Under the pieces are notes generated by a model. It was not told the origin of the DNA, did not search any database, and saw only the letters and a list, made by a program, of their open reading frames with translations. Made by a program: the position numbers and the translations under genes. Positions 46,171-55,388 of a stretch of 64,000 nt of DNA are shown in pieces (the stretch's first letter is position 1; every line of letters starts with the position of its first letter). This stretch comes from Oryzibacter oryziterrae (GTDB lineage: Bacteria; Pseudomonadota; Alphaproteobacteria; Rhizobiales; Pleomorphomonadaceae): the NCBI RefSeq assembly GCF_021864535.1, contig NZ_JAKJIC010000007.1, forward strand, positions 1 to 64,000. The letters are read 5' to 3'.

Positions 46171-46646
46171 TGCGCGCGATCGGTCGGGTCTTCGCCTGTT
46201 TGATCGGCTTCATGCTGGCAATCGTCGCCGCCGGCCTGTTCCTGTTGATCGCTCGCTCCGAGGGCGCCCCGACCGATCCGGCCGACGCTTTCGTCTACTG
46301 GGGCCACTTTGTGCTGAGCGCGGGGCTGACGATCAGCATGCTCGGCTTCACGGCCCTGATCCCGTCGGCCATTGCCATGGTCGTCAGCGAAACCTTCGGC
46401 CTGCGCTCGCTTCTGTTCTATCTTGCCGTCGCCGGTGCCATGGGGGCGGCTGCCGTCTTCGGCATGTCGAGCCTGATGCGCGAAGCCACACACGATCCGC
46501 AACGTGCAACCATGATGCTTGCCGCAAGCTTTGTCGGCGGCTTCGTCTACTGGCTGATCGCCGGCCGCATGGCCGGCCTGACGCCGCGCGCGGCACCCGC
46601 AGCCGGCCCGCAGGCGCCGGACCAAAATCCGCCATCCGCCGGATAA
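46170..46646 (+). CDS. Four-helix membrane protein coupled to rlmN
   Basis: A 158-residue protein with about four hydrophobic segments (near residues 9-28, 45-72, 78-98 and 112-130) and a Pro/Ala-rich tail. Its ATG overlaps the rlmN stop, so the two are translated together. No family I can name with confidence. Inner-membrane location predicted; function unknown. Confidence 0.82.
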   Translation: MRAIGRVFACLIGFMLAIVAAGLFLLIARSEGAPTDPADAFVYWGHFVLSAGLTISMLGFTALIPSAIAMVVSETFGLRSLLFYLAVAGAMGAAAVFGMSSLMREATHDPQRATMMLAASFVGGFVYWLIAGRMAGLTPRAAPAAGPQAPDQNPPSAG

Positions 46647-46746
46647 GTATTCCCGGCCAATTGACCTTTGGCGGCGGCAGGCCGATCGTCCGGTTCTCAC
46701 AAGGCGCGCCCCCTTGGCCGCGCCTTGCCGGACCCAATCGTCTCCC

Positions 46747-47124
46747 ATGCGCTTCTGGCTGCGAACCCTGTTGATTGTGATCGGCCTGACGCTGCCCACC
46801 TTGGCGGCGGCGCATGAGCACTGTGCGCAAGCGACGGCAATGACGCAGGCGGCTGGCACGATGGCCGACATGCGATTGGCGCGCGCGGACAGAGCCGTTG
46901 CCGTCTGGACGGCGCCAAGCGGATCGACGCAAACCGGCTGCATCCCCTGCACATCAAGCGGCCATGGCGCCGCCGGCTGCGACTGCATGGCCACCTGTTG
47001 CGCCGTTCCCTCGTCTGCCGACAACGGTGCCCGGGCCGCTTACCAGACCGTCGTGATTGATTCGCCCCCGGGCTGCCTGACGGCCCGCCCGCACCAGCCG
47101 CCGACACCGCCACCGCGCGCCTGA
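46747..47124 (+). CDS. Secreted Cys/His-rich small protein
   Basis: From ATG 46747, 125 residues: signal peptide (TLLIVIGLTLPTLAAA) followed by HEHCAQATA and a CIPC...GCDCMATCC cluster with seven Cys in about 25 residues, then a Pro-rich end. The Cys/His content suggests metal binding, perhaps copper. It lies 118 bases before a DUF6803-like membrane protein on the same strand. No clear ribosome-binding site, so the start and even the gene need caution. Confidence 0.6.
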   Translation: MRFWLRTLLIVIGLTLPTLAAAHEHCAQATAMTQAAGTMADMRLARADRAVAVWTAPSGSTQTGCIPCTSSGHGAAGCDCMATCCAVPSSADNGARAAYQTVVIDSPPGCLTARPHQPPTPPPRA

Positions 47125-47242
47125 AGAGCTCCGAACCGGCGGACGCCCATCGAGCGGCGCCGCTCCTTTCCCGACATCAATCGCAATCCGAAAGCCGCGT
47201 GAACGCTGGTCCTGCGGGACGCCGCGCGGCGGGAGACATCCC

Positions 47243-47749
47243 ATGCCCATGACCCATTACATGCAGCTTCTGGCCAGCAACCAGCCCTGGAATCTCATCC
47301 TCTTCATGGCGGTTCCCGTCATTGCCGCCGAGACCATCGCCATCAGCGAGCTCTACCTGCTCTACACACGGGCGGAGACCGGCACGATCAAGACCCTGAG
47401 TCGCGCCGCCGGCATCCTCGCCGGCGTCTATTTCACCGGCGTCTTCCTCTATCTCCTCGTCACCGCGGTGATTCCGCTGACGAGCGGGGGAGAATGGCGC
47501 GGACCGGCCGACATGATCGCCGTCGGCGCCTATCTTGCCGGCGTCATCCCGCTCGGCGGCATCGCGCTTCTCGATCTCGGCTGGCTCTATGGACGGCGCG
47601 ACGCAGAGGCCAGGCTGAAGCTGCACGCCACCTTCGTCGGCCTGTTCCTGATCGTCGCCCATGTGGCGATGATCTTCGGCATGCTCGACCCGACCCTGCT
47701 GCAGGGCAACGTGCCTGACATGGGCGGCATGCAGATGATGCAGCCGTGA
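47243..47749 (+). CDS. DUF6803-like membrane protein
   Basis: A 168-residue protein with four membrane helices (about 17-38, 50-75, 90-115, 130-150). It begins MPMTHYMQLLASNQPWNLIL, which I recall as the DUF6803 opening. The C-terminal tail is Met-rich (DMGGMQMMQP), a feature often tied to copper. With the Cys/His-rich secreted neighbour it may form a metal-handling pair; this is inference. Confidence 0.78.
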   Translation: MPMTHYMQLLASNQPWNLILFMAVPVIAAETIAISELYLLYTRAETGTIKTLSRAAGILAGVYFTGVFLYLLVTAVIPLTSGGEWRGPADMIAVGAYLAGVIPLGGIALLDLGWLYGRRDAEARLKLHATFVGLFLIVAHVAMIFGMLDPTLLQGNVPDMGGMQMMQP

Positions 47750-47760
47750 CGATAGGCGAA

Positions 47761-47785
47761 AGGACCGGGCGGCAACGCCCCGTCC
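47761..47785. terminator. Possible bidirectional terminator
   Basis: AGGAC-C-GGGCG / CGCCC-C-GTCCT forms a 10-bp stem with one mismatch and a four-base loop between two convergent genes. T-tracts are weak on both sides (CTCTTCG; TTTCGCC). Confidence 0.4.
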
Positions 47786-47798
47786 TCTTCGCCCGGTC

Positions 47799-48440
47799 TC
47801 ACTTCGCCCGGGCGAGGAGCAGCTTGAGCGCGAAGGCGGCCATGACGCCGGCAAAGCAATAGTCGATCAGCCTGATCACACCGGGCTTGCGCTTGAGAAA
47901 ACCCGCCAGCCCCTCGGCGCCGAGGATCAGCGGCAGGGTTGCCGGCACCGACACCACCAGGAACCACAGGCCGAGGAACAGGAACTTGCCCTGGGCATGC
48001 GGATCGGCTGCTTCGACGAACTGCGGCAGGAAGGTCAGGAAGAACAGGGCGACCTTGGGGTTCAGCACATTGACGCCGAGCGCCTTGAGATAGAGCCGTC
48101 GCAGCGGTTCGGCACCGGCCTCACCCCCGTCGACCGAAAACTGACCGCCATGGCGGAGCGCGCCATAGGCAAGATAGAGCAGATAGAACACGCCGATGAT
48201 CTTCAGCGCCGTGAAGGCCATCACCGACGCCGCCAGCAGCGCCGACAGGCCGAAGGCCACCAGCAGCGTATGCACGAGGATGCCGCAATTGGTGCCGGCA
48301 AAGGCGGCGAGACCGGCCTTGCGCCCGCGGGCAATGGTGCTGCCGACGAACATCGCCATGTCAGGACCGGGCGTGTAGTTGAGAAGGACAACGGCCAGCG
48401 AATATTTGGCCAGCGTCGCAAGGTCGGGGAGGAAATCCAT
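47799..48440 (-). CDS. LysE family translocator
   Basis: Second LysE/RhtB exporter, 213 residues from ATG 48440. LNYTPGPDMAMFVGSTIARG is the family motif, ALGVNVLNPKVALFFLTFLP near residue 125 the second. Six hydrophobic segments. Its ATG overlaps the stop of the TMEM175 gene (TGATG), so the two form an operon. Only distantly like the LysE at 38.3 kb. Substrate unknown. Confidence 0.92.
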   Translation of the reverse strand: MDFLPDLATLAKYSLAVVLLNYTPGPDMAMFVGSTIARGRKAGLAAFAGTNCGILVHTLLVAFGLSALLAASVMAFTALKIIGVFYLLYLAYGALRHGGQFSVDGGEAGAEPLRRLYLKALGVNVLNPKVALFFLTFLPQFVEAADPHAQGKFLFLGLWFLVVSVPATLPLILGAEGLAGFLKRKPGVIRLIDYCFAGVMAAFALKLLLARAK

Positions 48441-49033
48441 CAGGCGACGTCCTGTTCGATGGCGGCCATCAGGCGCTCGATGCGCCGGTCGGGAATGAGC
48501 CACATCAGTGCCACAGCGGCATAGAGGATGTTGGCCCCGGTGGTCCAGACGAAGCACAGGCCGATGGCCGCGAGATAGGCGACCACCGAGATGATGCCCT
48601 TGACGTCGACGCCGATGGCGCGCGCCAAGGTCGACTGACGCCCGTGGGTCCGGACAATGGACTGCGACAGCAGGAAATAGAACACGCCGCACATCAGGAG
48701 AACGAAGCCATAGGCAATCATGGGCTCGGCCGCGAAGTTGGATTCGCCGACCCAGGCCGTGGTGAAGGGCACCAGCGACAGCCAGAACAGCAGCAGGTTG
48801 TTGTGCCACAGGATCGGCGCGCTCACCTTCTCCACCGTGTGCAGGAGGTGATGATGGTTGACCCAGTAGATCGCCACATAAAGGAAGCTCAGCGCGTAGC
48901 TGTAGAACTTGGGCGCCAGCGGCAGCAGGCTTGTCAGTTCATGCCCCTCCGGCACTTTCAGTTCCAGCACCATGATGGTGATGATGATGGCGATGACGCC
49001 ATCGCTGAAGGCTTCCATCCGTCCCCGGCGCAT
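48440..49033 (-). CDS. TMEM175-family potassium channel protein (DUF1211)
   Basis: A 197-residue membrane protein with the pore-helix signature RMEAFSDGVIAIIITIMVLE at the N-terminus and about six hydrophobic segments. Bacterial TMEM175 proteins are tetrameric, weakly selective potassium channels. ATG 49033 has GGGGAGGGG just upstream. Coupled to the LysE gene downstream. Confidence 0.92.
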   Translation of the reverse strand: MRRGRMEAFSDGVIAIIITIMVLELKVPEGHELTSLLPLAPKFYSYALSFLYVAIYWVNHHHLLHTVEKVSAPILWHNNLLLFWLSLVPFTTAWVGESNFAAEPMIAYGFVLLMCGVFYFLLSQSIVRTHGRQSTLARAIGVDVKGIISVVAYLAAIGLCFVWTTGANILYAAVALMWLIPDRRIERLMAAIEQDVA

Positions 49034-49115
49034 CCATACCCCTCCCCTTGAATTGCCTCAATCTTTGGGGCATGCCGGCAGAAATGCAATCAGTTTTCCA
49101 TGAAGCGAGGGGTCC

Positions 49116-49577
49116 GTGCCGGCTGTCCTGTTCGTCTGCCTCGGCAACATCTGTCGTTCGCCCCTCGCCGAGGGCGTGTTCCGCAACCGCGTGCGCGCGG
49201 CCGGCCTTGCCGACACCTTCATCATCGACAGCGCCGGCACCGGCGGCTGGCATGCGGGAGATCCGCCGGATCCGCGCTCGATCGCGGCAGCCGCGCGCCG
49301 GGGCGTCGACATTTCCGACCTTCGGGCGCGCCAGGTCCGCAAAGCGGATTTTGGCACCTTCGACCTGATCCTCGGCATGGACCGGCAGAATGTGCGGGAT
49401 CTCCTGCGCATCGCGCCGCCCGCGCATCAGGACCGAGTGAGCCTCTTCATGCAGACCGCGCTGCAGCTCGGCCAGGAGGTGCCCGATCCCTATTATGACG
49501 ACGACCGGGCCTTCGACCGTGTGTTCGACATGTGCGACAAGGCGGCCGCCGCCCTGCTCGCGCAGTTGGTGCCCTGA
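49116..49577 (+). CDS. Low-molecular-weight protein-tyrosine phosphatase
   Basis: Phosphatase of 153 residues with the P-loop VCLGNICRSP (Cys8, Arg14) near the N-terminus and the acid loop VPDPYYDDD near residue 120, both complete. The start is GTG 49116 with GAGGGG four bases upstream. Cytoplasmic. It could dephosphorylate a tyrosine kinase for exopolysaccharide, but no such kinase is nearby. Confidence 0.93.
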   Translation: MPAVLFVCLGNICRSPLAEGVFRNRVRAAGLADTFIIDSAGTGGWHAGDPPDPRSIAAAARRGVDISDLRARQVRKADFGTFDLILGMDRQNVRDLLRIAPPAHQDRVSLFMQTALQLGQEVPDPYYDDDRAFDRVFDMCDKAAAALLAQLVP

Positions 49578-49583
49578 CAGACC

Positions 49584-50123
49584 TCAGGCCGCAAAGGGAT
49601 AGGCTTCCTCGACGATATAGGGCCCGCCCCCCACCGAGGCGCGCGAGGAATAGAGCACGAAGCGATCGACCGCAAAGCTCGGACCATCGAAGGCGCCGTG
49701 CTCGGCCAGCCAGCGGGCGACATCGGTGGCCGTGGTGCCGCGCAGGCGCGCAAGCGTGACATGGGGAATGTAGCGGCGCCCTTCCGGCGGCAGACCGAGG
49801 CGCTGCATGATCCGCTCGTGCTCGGCCTGCAACTCGATGAGCTGCGGTGTCGGCTCGATGCGTACCACCAGCGAATGCGGCACGCGGCCGGAGGCAAAGC
49901 AGTCGAAGCCCTTGAGCTTCAGTTCGAACGGTGGCCGATAGACCCGGTCGAGCGCATTGGCCACTTCGTCGGCCGTGCGGCCGTCGGTGTCGCCGATGAA
50001 GCGCAGGGTGACATGATAATTTTCCGGATCGATCCACCGGGCACCGGGCAATCCGCCGCGCAGGAGGGAGAGATGGAAAGCGGCCGGCTGTGGGATCTCC
50101 AGGGCCGTGAACAGTCTGGTCAT
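49584..50123 (-). CDS. thpR: RNA 2',3'-cyclic phosphodiesterase ThpR
   Basis: LigT/ThpR-type 2H phosphoesterase of 179 residues that opens 2',3'-cyclic phosphates to 2'-phosphates. HVTL occurs at residues 37 and 121 as required. ATG 50123 has GAGG seven bases upstream; the very long upstream frame is an artefact of GC bias. Convergent with the phosphatase gene seven bases away. Confidence 0.93.
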   Translation of the reverse strand: MTRLFTALEIPQPAAFHLSLLRGGLPGARWIDPENYHVTLRFIGDTDGRTADEVANALDRVYRPPFELKLKGFDCFASGRVPHSLVVRIEPTPQLIELQAEHERIMQRLGLPPEGRRYIPHVTLARLRGTTATDVARWLAEHGAFDGPSFAVDRFVLYSSRASVGGGPYIVEEAYPFAA

Positions 50124-50294
50124 GGGTGACCTCGCTCGAGATCTCTCATCCTTGGACAACCGCTTGCTGGGCAGGGTCGCCGACGTCTTGAGACAATGCT
50201 GAATCATGCAACAATGCCTTGGCAAGCCCTTTCGCCACCTTGGACGGCGTCCGGCTTCAGTTATATACAGTTCATCCAACCCGCGGAGCAGGCC

Positions 50295-50432
50295 ATGCCC
50301 TTTCGAGATCCGGCCAATGACAATGACGACCCCACGGTGATCCTGGCGCGCAAGATTGCCCGGGTCATCGGATTCGTTGTCGTGGTCGGCCTCGCCATCT
50401 ATCTGTTCCGCACCTACGTGACGCCATCGTGA
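50295..50432 (+). CDS. Small single-pass membrane protein (45 aa)
   Basis: Starts at ATG 50295 with GGAG seven bases upstream. A polar N-terminus rich in Asp/Asn (PANDNDDPT) is followed by a basic stretch and a hydrophobic helix (VIGFVVVVGLAIYLF) with a short tail. No family recognised. It lies alone between thpR (minus) and argC (plus). Confidence 0.7.
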   Translation: MPFRDPANDNDDPTVILARKIARVIGFVVVVGLAIYLFRTYVTPS

Positions 50433-50579
50433 CGGCCGTGCGGACACAAGATGGCGAGAGCTTTTTCGTCCGCTACCGGCTTGAGGCATGACAATCCGGC
50501 CAATTTGGTATAAGAGCCAGCGCCTGTTCCCATGAACGGGACCGGCCCGACTTGCGGCGACAACTTCAGTGGTGATGCC

Positions 50580-51530
50580 ATGACACGCGCAAAGATCTTC
50601 ATCGACGGTGAAGCCGGAACGACCGGCCTGCAGATCCGCGAGCGCCTGGCCACCCGTACCGACATCGAGCTGCTGTCGATTTCCGCCGACAAGCGCAAGG
50701 ACAATGACGAGCGCAAGCGTCTGCTGAACGCCGCCGACGTTGCCATCCTCTGCCTGCCCGACGACGCGGCCAAGGAGTCGGTGTCGCTGATCGACAACGA
50801 CACCACTGCCGTGATCGACGCCTCCACCGCCCATCGCGTGGCGGACGGCTGGGCCTATGGTTTTGCCGAGATGACGGCCGATCAGGCCGGTATCATCGCC
50901 GCCTCCAAGCGCATCGCCAACCCCGGCTGCTGGCCGCATGGCCTGATCGGCACGGTGCGTCCGCTGGTCGAGGCGGGCCTGGTCGATGCGGCAACGCCGC
51001 TGACCTACAACGGCGTCTCCGGCTATACCGGCGGCGGCCGCAAGATGGTCGAGGACTATGAGGCGGACGCCGACGCCGCACCGCTGATGCCCTATGCGCT
51101 CACCTTCAAGCACAAGCACCTGCCGGAAATGCAGCGCTATGGCCTGCTGACCAAGGCGCCGCTCTTCGTGCCGACGGTTGGCAACTTCGCCCAGGGCATG
51201 CTGACTTTCGTGCCGCTGCAGCCCGAGATGCTGGCCACCGGTACGACGGCCAGGCAGGTGCATGCCGCCATCGCCGACCGTTATGCCGGCTCGACCTTCG
51301 TCACCGTGGCGCCCTATGCCGCCGTCGACAAGCTGCCGGTGCTCGACCCGCGGTCGCAGAACGGCACCAACAACATGCAGATCTTCGTCTTCGCCAATGA
51401 AGCGAGCGGCCAGATCGTCCTGGTCTCGGTCTATGACAATCTCGGCAAGGGCGCTTCGGGCGCGGCCGTCCAGAACCTCAATCTCGTGCTCGGACGGGCG
51501 GTCGACCTCGGCCTCCGTGCCGCAGCCTGA
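50580..51530 (+). CDS. argC: N-acetyl-gamma-glutamyl-phosphate reductase (type 2)
   Basis: Third step of arginine synthesis: reduces N-acetylglutamyl phosphate with NADPH. The 316-residue length and [17 protein letters not shown] start mark the shorter type 2 form. The catalytic Cys is in [13 protein letters not shown] near residue 118, where many relatives have [15 protein letters not shown] and [11 protein letters not shown] blocks are usual. ATG 50580 has only a weak ribosome-binding site. leuD follows 22 bases later on the same strand. Confidence 0.95.
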   Translation: MTRAKIFIDGEAGTTGLQIRERLATRTDIELLSISADKRKDNDERKRLLNAADVAILCLPDDAAKESVSLIDNDTTAVIDASTAHRVADGWAYGFAEMTADQAGIIAASKRIANPGCWPHGLIGTVRPLVEAGLVDAATPLTYNGVSGYTGGGRKMVEDYEADADAAPLMPYALTFKHKHLPEMQRYGLLTKAPLFVPTVGNFAQGMLTFVPLQPEMLATGTTARQVHAAIADRYAGSTFVTVAPYAAVDKLPVLDPRSQNGTNNMQIFVFANEASGQIVLVSVYDNLGKGASGAAVQNLNLVLGRAVDLGLRAAA

Positions 51531-51552
51531 TCTCTTCCGGAAAGGAACCGCC

Positions 51553-52158
51553 ATGCAGAAGTTCGACGTTCTCACCGGTGTCGCGGCCCCGCTGCCGATC
51601 ATCAACATCGACACCGACATGATCATCCCCAAGCAGTATCTGAAGACCATCAAGCGCACCGGCCTCGGCAAGGGCTTGTTCTCGGAGATGCGCTACAAGC
51701 AGGATGGCTCGGAGAACCCTGATTTCGTGCTCAACAAGGACGCCTATCGCAAGGCTGAGATCCTGGTGGCCGGCGACAACTTCGGCTGCGGTTCCTCGCG
51801 CGAGCATGCCCCCTGGGCGCTGCTCGACTTCGGCATCCGCTGCGTGATCTCCACGAGCTTTGCCGACATCTTCTACAACAACTGCTTCAAGAACGGCGTC
51901 CTGCCGATCGTCGTCTCGCCCGAAGACCTCAAGAAGCTGATGGACGACGCCGAGCGCGGCGCCAACGCCACGCTGACCGTCGATCTCGTCAGCCAGACCA
52001 TCAAGGGCCCGGACGGCGGCTCGATCTCCTTCGAGATGGACGCCTTCAAGAAGCACTGCATGCTGAACGGCCTCGACGACATCGGCCTGACGCTCGAAAA
52101 GGCGTCGTCGATCACCAGCTTCGAGCAGAAGACTGCCACGAGCCGCCCCTGGGCTTGA
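51553..52158 (+). CDS. leuD: 3-isopropylmalate dehydratase small subunit
   Basis: Small subunit of isopropylmalate isomerase in leucine synthesis; needs LeuC, which is not in this window. The 201-residue protein starts [20 protein letters not shown] behind AAAGGA and has [16 protein letters not shown] near residue 75, the LeuD hallmark. It is unusually placed after argC rather than with leuB or leuC, and is closed by a strong terminator. Confidence 0.96.
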   Translation: MQKFDVLTGVAAPLPIINIDTDMIIPKQYLKTIKRTGLGKGLFSEMRYKQDGSENPDFVLNKDAYRKAEILVAGDNFGCGSSREHAPWALLDFGIRCVISTSFADIFYNNCFKNGVLPIVVSPEDLKKLMDDAERGANATLTVDLVSQTIKGPDGGSISFEMDAFKKHCMLNGLDDIGLTLEKASSITSFEQKTATSRPWA

Positions 52159-52184
52159 TCGCCACGGAACGGCCTTGTCACATG

Positions 52185-52218
52185 GCCCTTTCCCGGCGCG
52201 ATCGGGGAAGGGCTTTTT
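52185..52218 (+). terminator. Intrinsic terminator after leuD
   Basis: A 10-bp stem with one G-T pair (52185-52194 with 52204-52213) is followed at once by five T, 27 bases after the leuD stop. Confidence 0.85.
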
Positions 52219-52287
52219 CATGCAAGAGCGATTTCCTTTCGATCAGGTTGGTTCAACATGATCGGCGGGTCCTCCAGGAGAACAGCC

Positions 52288-52674
52288 ATGCCGCGCAAGC
52301 TCATTTCCTCCGGCTCTCCCTTCGAGAAGGTGGCCGGCTATTCACGGGCCGTTTCCGACGGCGACTGGTGCTGGGTGGCCGGGACCACCGGCTATGACTA
52401 TGCCGCCATGGTGATGCCCGACGATGTGGGCGCCCAGACTCGCAATGCCATGGAGACCATTGCGAAAGCGCTGGGCGAAGCCGGCTTTGCGCTGACGGAT
52501 GTGGTGCGCGTCACCTATTACGTGACCGAAGCGGCCTTCGCCGATGTGGTCTTCCCCATCGTGGGCAGTTACTTCGCCGACATCCGCCCGGCTGCGACCA
52601 TGCTGGTCGCCGACCTGATCAAGCCCGAGATGAAGATCGAGATCGAAGTCACCGCCCGCAAGCGGCCGGCGTGA
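52288..52674 (+). CDS. RidA family protein
   Basis: YjgF/YER057c/UK114 fold of 128 residues; true RidA deaminates reactive enamine/imine intermediates from PLP enzymes. ATG 52288 has AGGAG upstream. The family blocks are VAGYSRAVSDGDWCWVAGTT, VVRVTYYVTE and AATMLVADLIKPEMKIEIE, but the catalytic Arg of RidA proper (in the RxPxxxxG segment) is not clear; here PAATML stands at that site. So it may be a RidA-like protein with another role. Confidence 0.87.
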   Translation: MPRKLISSGSPFEKVAGYSRAVSDGDWCWVAGTTGYDYAAMVMPDDVGAQTRNAMETIAKALGEAGFALTDVVRVTYYVTEAAFADVVFPIVGSYFADIRPAATMLVADLIKPEMKIEIEVTARKRPA

Positions 52675-52863
52675 TATCTCTTCACAACCGCAATCATCAA
52701 GCACACGTGAGTGGCTTGTTATTGTTCCTGAGGCTATAGGATCAAAATACAGAGCGGGTGTGCGCCTGATGCGATTGCACTTGCGTGAAAGACGCAGTGT
52801 CAAAAGCATAGGGTGGCTGGCCCCGCGAGAGACCTTTTACTTGGATTGGAGCTGGTGAGCGGC

Positions 52864-53655
52864 ATGTACGTGTGGATGCAAGACTGGCGGGACAAGACGA
52901 GGATGACTTCGGTCGTACTTGCCACCTGTTGCGTCGGACTGACCTCCGTCGCCACTCCGGCTCTGGCCGACCCCAGCGTCGTCGAACTCTTCACTTCGCA
53001 AGGGTGCTCCTCCTGCCCGCCGGCCGACGAGATCCTCGGCAAGCTCGCCAACGACCCCAACCTGATCGCGGTTTCCTTCGCCGTGGACTATTGGGACTAT
53101 CTCGGCTGGAAGGACGGCTTTGCCCACCCCGAATTCACCAAGCGCCAGCGTGCCTATGCCAAGGCGCGCGGCGATCGGGCCGTTTTCACGCCGCAAGTGG
53201 TGATCAACGGCCGCGAAGCGGTGGTTGGCAGCCGTGAGGACGAGATCCGCGCCAGCATCGACCGCATGAAGGCGGACGCATTGGCCCCCTCCGTACCCGT
53301 CCTGGTGAAGCGGAACGGCGACCATATCGTCGTGTCGGTGCAGGGACTGAGTGCCGACGGGCGCGAGTCCTCGCCCCAACACGCCGCGCTCTGGATCGCC
53401 AACTATGTCAAGCCGCAGACCGTGACCATCGGCAGTGGCGAGAATGTCGGCAAGAAGGTCACCTATTACAACATCATCAACCGCTGGCAGGTTCTCGGCA
53501 TGTGGGACGGCGGGCCGATGACGGTGGAACTGGCCCTGTCGGACATCGCGACCGACGATTCCGCTGGTCTGGCGGTGATCCTGCAGTCCAAGGACGATGG
53601 CATGCCCGGGCCGATCCTCGGCGCCGCCAAGCTGGATCTGCAAAGCGGGACCTGA
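52864..53655 (+). CDS. DUF1223 secreted thioredoxin-like protein
   Basis: Secreted protein with signal sequence (SVVLATCCVGLTSVATPALA) and the DUF1223 start VVELFTSQGCSSCPPADEIL, a thioredoxin-like CxxC. The rest (DYWDYLGWKDGFAHP, TPQVVINGREAVVGS) is characteristic of this common alphaproteobacterial family. Start is uncertain among ATG 52864, 52876 and 52903; the last lies right before the signal peptide. Function unknown, perhaps thiol redox. Confidence 0.9.
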   Translation: MYVWMQDWRDKTRMTSVVLATCCVGLTSVATPALADPSVVELFTSQGCSSCPPADEILGKLANDPNLIAVSFAVDYWDYLGWKDGFAHPEFTKRQRAYAKARGDRAVFTPQVVINGREAVVGSREDEIRASIDRMKADALAPSVPVLVKRNGDHIVVSVQGLSADGRESSPQHAALWIANYVKPQTVTIGSGENVGKKVTYYNIINRWQVLGMWDGGPMTVELALSDIATDDSAGLAVILQSKDDGMPGPILGAAKLDLQSGT

Positions 53656-53677
53656 TCCTCAGCCTGTTTTCCCGAGA

Positions 53678-53715
53678 AGACCGCGGCGCTCCGTTCGAAG
53701 CGCCGCGGTCTTTTT
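53678..53715 (+). terminator. Strong bidirectional terminator between DUF1223 and ribH
   Basis: Perfect 13-bp stem (53678-53690 with 53699-53711) with TTTTT on the plus strand; the ribH stop on the other strand lies eight bases away. Confidence 0.88.
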
Positions 53716-53718
53716 GCG

Positions 53719-54171
53719 TCAGCCGATCGCCTTCAGCACGGCCAGCGACTCCACGCAAGCCGCCGCCGCCTCGCGCCCCTTGTTGTGGGCGTCGTCGCGG
53801 CTGCGCAGGATCGCCTGCTCGTCCGTATAGGTGGTGAGGATCCCGAAGGTGAGCGGGACGCCCGTGGCAAGCGAGGCGTTCATCAGGCCCGAGCTCGCTG
53901 CCTCGGAGATATACTCGAAATGCGCCGTGTCGCCCTTGATGACGCAGCCGAGGCAGACGACGCCGTCGAAACGGCCGGTCTTGGCCAGGCTCTGCGCGAT
54001 CAGCGGGATCTCGAAGGCACCCGGCGCCGTGTAGACATGTGCGAGGTCGACGGTGACGCCACGCTCGCCGAGTTCGAGAAGGGCGCCTTTGAGCAGCCCG
54101 TCGGTCACCTCAGCGTTGAAGCGGCTGACGACGACGGCAATCCGGAGCGAGGCGTTAAGTTCCTGAGTCAT
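53719..54171 (-). CDS. ribH: 6,7-dimethyl-8-ribityllumazine synthase
   Basis: Penultimate step of riboflavin synthesis. The 150-residue protein starts at ATG 54171 behind AAGGAT. VVSRFNAEVTDGLLKGA, VYTAPGAFEIPLIAQSL and GCVIKGDTAHFEYI are the lumazine synthase blocks, with the catalytic His in the last. It is the last gene of the ribE-ribBA-ribH operon; nusB, which often follows ribH, is absent. Confidence 0.97.
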   Translation of the reverse strand: MTQELNASLRIAVVVSRFNAEVTDGLLKGALLELGERGVTVDLAHVYTAPGAFEIPLIAQSLAKTGRFDGVVCLGCVIKGDTAHFEYISEAASSGLMNASLATGVPLTFGILTTYTDEQAILRSRDDAHNKGREAAAACVESLAVLKAIG

Positions 54172-54185
54172 GTGGCTGAAATCCT

Positions 54186-55388
54186 TCAATGCCGGTGGCC
54201 GAGGTGATGGCCGAACTTCTCGCTCTTGGTCGCGAGATAGCGATGGTTGTGCGGGTTGGGCGCGATTTCCAGCGGGACGATCTCGCTCACCGTGAGGCCA
54301 AAGCCTTCGAGGCTGGCAACCTTGTCGGGATTGTTGGTGAGAAGCCGCAACGTCTCCACCCCGAGTGCCTTGAGGATATGCGCGCCGACGCCATAGTCCC
54401 GGGCGTCCGCATGAAAGCCGAGCGCCTCGTTGGCCTCGACCGTGTCGGCACCGCGATCCTGCAGCGCATAGGCCCGGATCTTGTTGGCAAGCCCGATGCC
54501 GCGCCCCTCGTGGCCGCGCAGATAGACGACGATCCCGCCGTCGCTTTCCGACACCTGCCGGAGCGCCTCCTGCAGCTGCGGCCCGCAATCGCAGCGCAGC
54601 GACCCGAGCGCGTCGCCGGTGAGGCATTCCGAATGGAGCCGCACCAGGGGCCGCGCCGGCAGCGGATGCTTGACGATGGCCAGATGCTCGATCCCGTCGA
54701 TATCGCTGCGGAAGGCATGCACGGTGAACGGCACGTCGGAATAGGCCGACGGCAGCTCCGAACGGGCGATTTCCTGCACGTGCAGCTCGGTGCGCATGCG
54801 ATGCGCCACGATGTCCCGGACCGTCAGGAGCACGATGCCATGCCGCTTGGCGAAGGCTTCGAGCTCGGGACGGCGGGCCATGTGGCCGCTGTCGGCCATC
54901 ACCTCGCAGATGACGCCGGCCGGCCGGAGACCGGCGAGTTTCATCAGATCGACGGCGCCTTCGGTGTGACCGTTGCGCTGGAGCACGCCGCCTTCGGCCG
55001 CCCGCAGCGGGAACACGTGCCCCGGCGAGACGATGGCGCCGGGCTGAACGGCCGGATCGGACGCCACCGCGATCGTGTGCGCCCGGTCATAGGCGGAAAT
55101 GCCGGTGGTGATGCCCTCGCGTGCCTCGATCGACACGGTGAAGGCCGTCGACCGGCGCGCCTTGTTGGCCGCCACCATCGGCGGCAGACCGAGGCGATCC
55201 ACCTGCGCCGCATCGAGCGCCAGACAGATCAACCCCTTGCCCTCGCGGGCCATGAAGTTGATCGCGTCCGGCGTCACATGCTCGGCGGCGAGGATCAGAT
55301 CGCCCTCGTTCTCGCGGTCCTCGTCATCGACCAGCAGGACCATGCGTCCCTCGCGAAGGGCATTCAGCGCTTGAGATAGGGCAGACAT
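54186..55388 (-). CDS. ribBA: Bifunctional 3,4-dihydroxy-2-butanone-4-phosphate synthase / GTP cyclohydrolase II
   Basis: Fusion enzyme that supplies both precursors of riboflavin. RibB domain about 1-200 (DDEDRENEGDLILAAE near residue 21, NGHTEGAVDL near 145); RibA domain about 205-375 with zinc ligands in CLTGDALGSLRCDCGPQ and catalytic RGHEGRGIGL. Both active sites look intact. It overlaps ribE by 25 bases, indicating coupling. At 400 residues with a His-rich end (GHHLGHRH). Confidence 0.96.
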   Translation of the reverse strand: MSALSQALNALREGRMVLLVDDEDRENEGDLILAAEHVTPDAINFMAREGKGLICLALDAAQVDRLGLPPMVAANKARRSTAFTVSIEAREGITTGISAYDRAHTIAVASDPAVQPGAIVSPGHVFPLRAAEGGVLQRNGHTEGAVDLMKLAGLRPAGVICEVMADSGHMARRPELEAFAKRHGIVLLTVRDIVAHRMRTELHVQEIARSELPSAYSDVPFTVHAFRSDIDGIEHLAIVKHPLPARPLVRLHSECLTGDALGSLRCDCGPQLQEALRQVSESDGGIVVYLRGHEGRGIGLANKIRAYALQDRGADTVEANEALGFHADARDYGVGAHILKALGVETLRLLTNNPDKVASLEGFGLTVSEIVPLEIAPNPHNHRYLATKSEKFGHHLGHRH

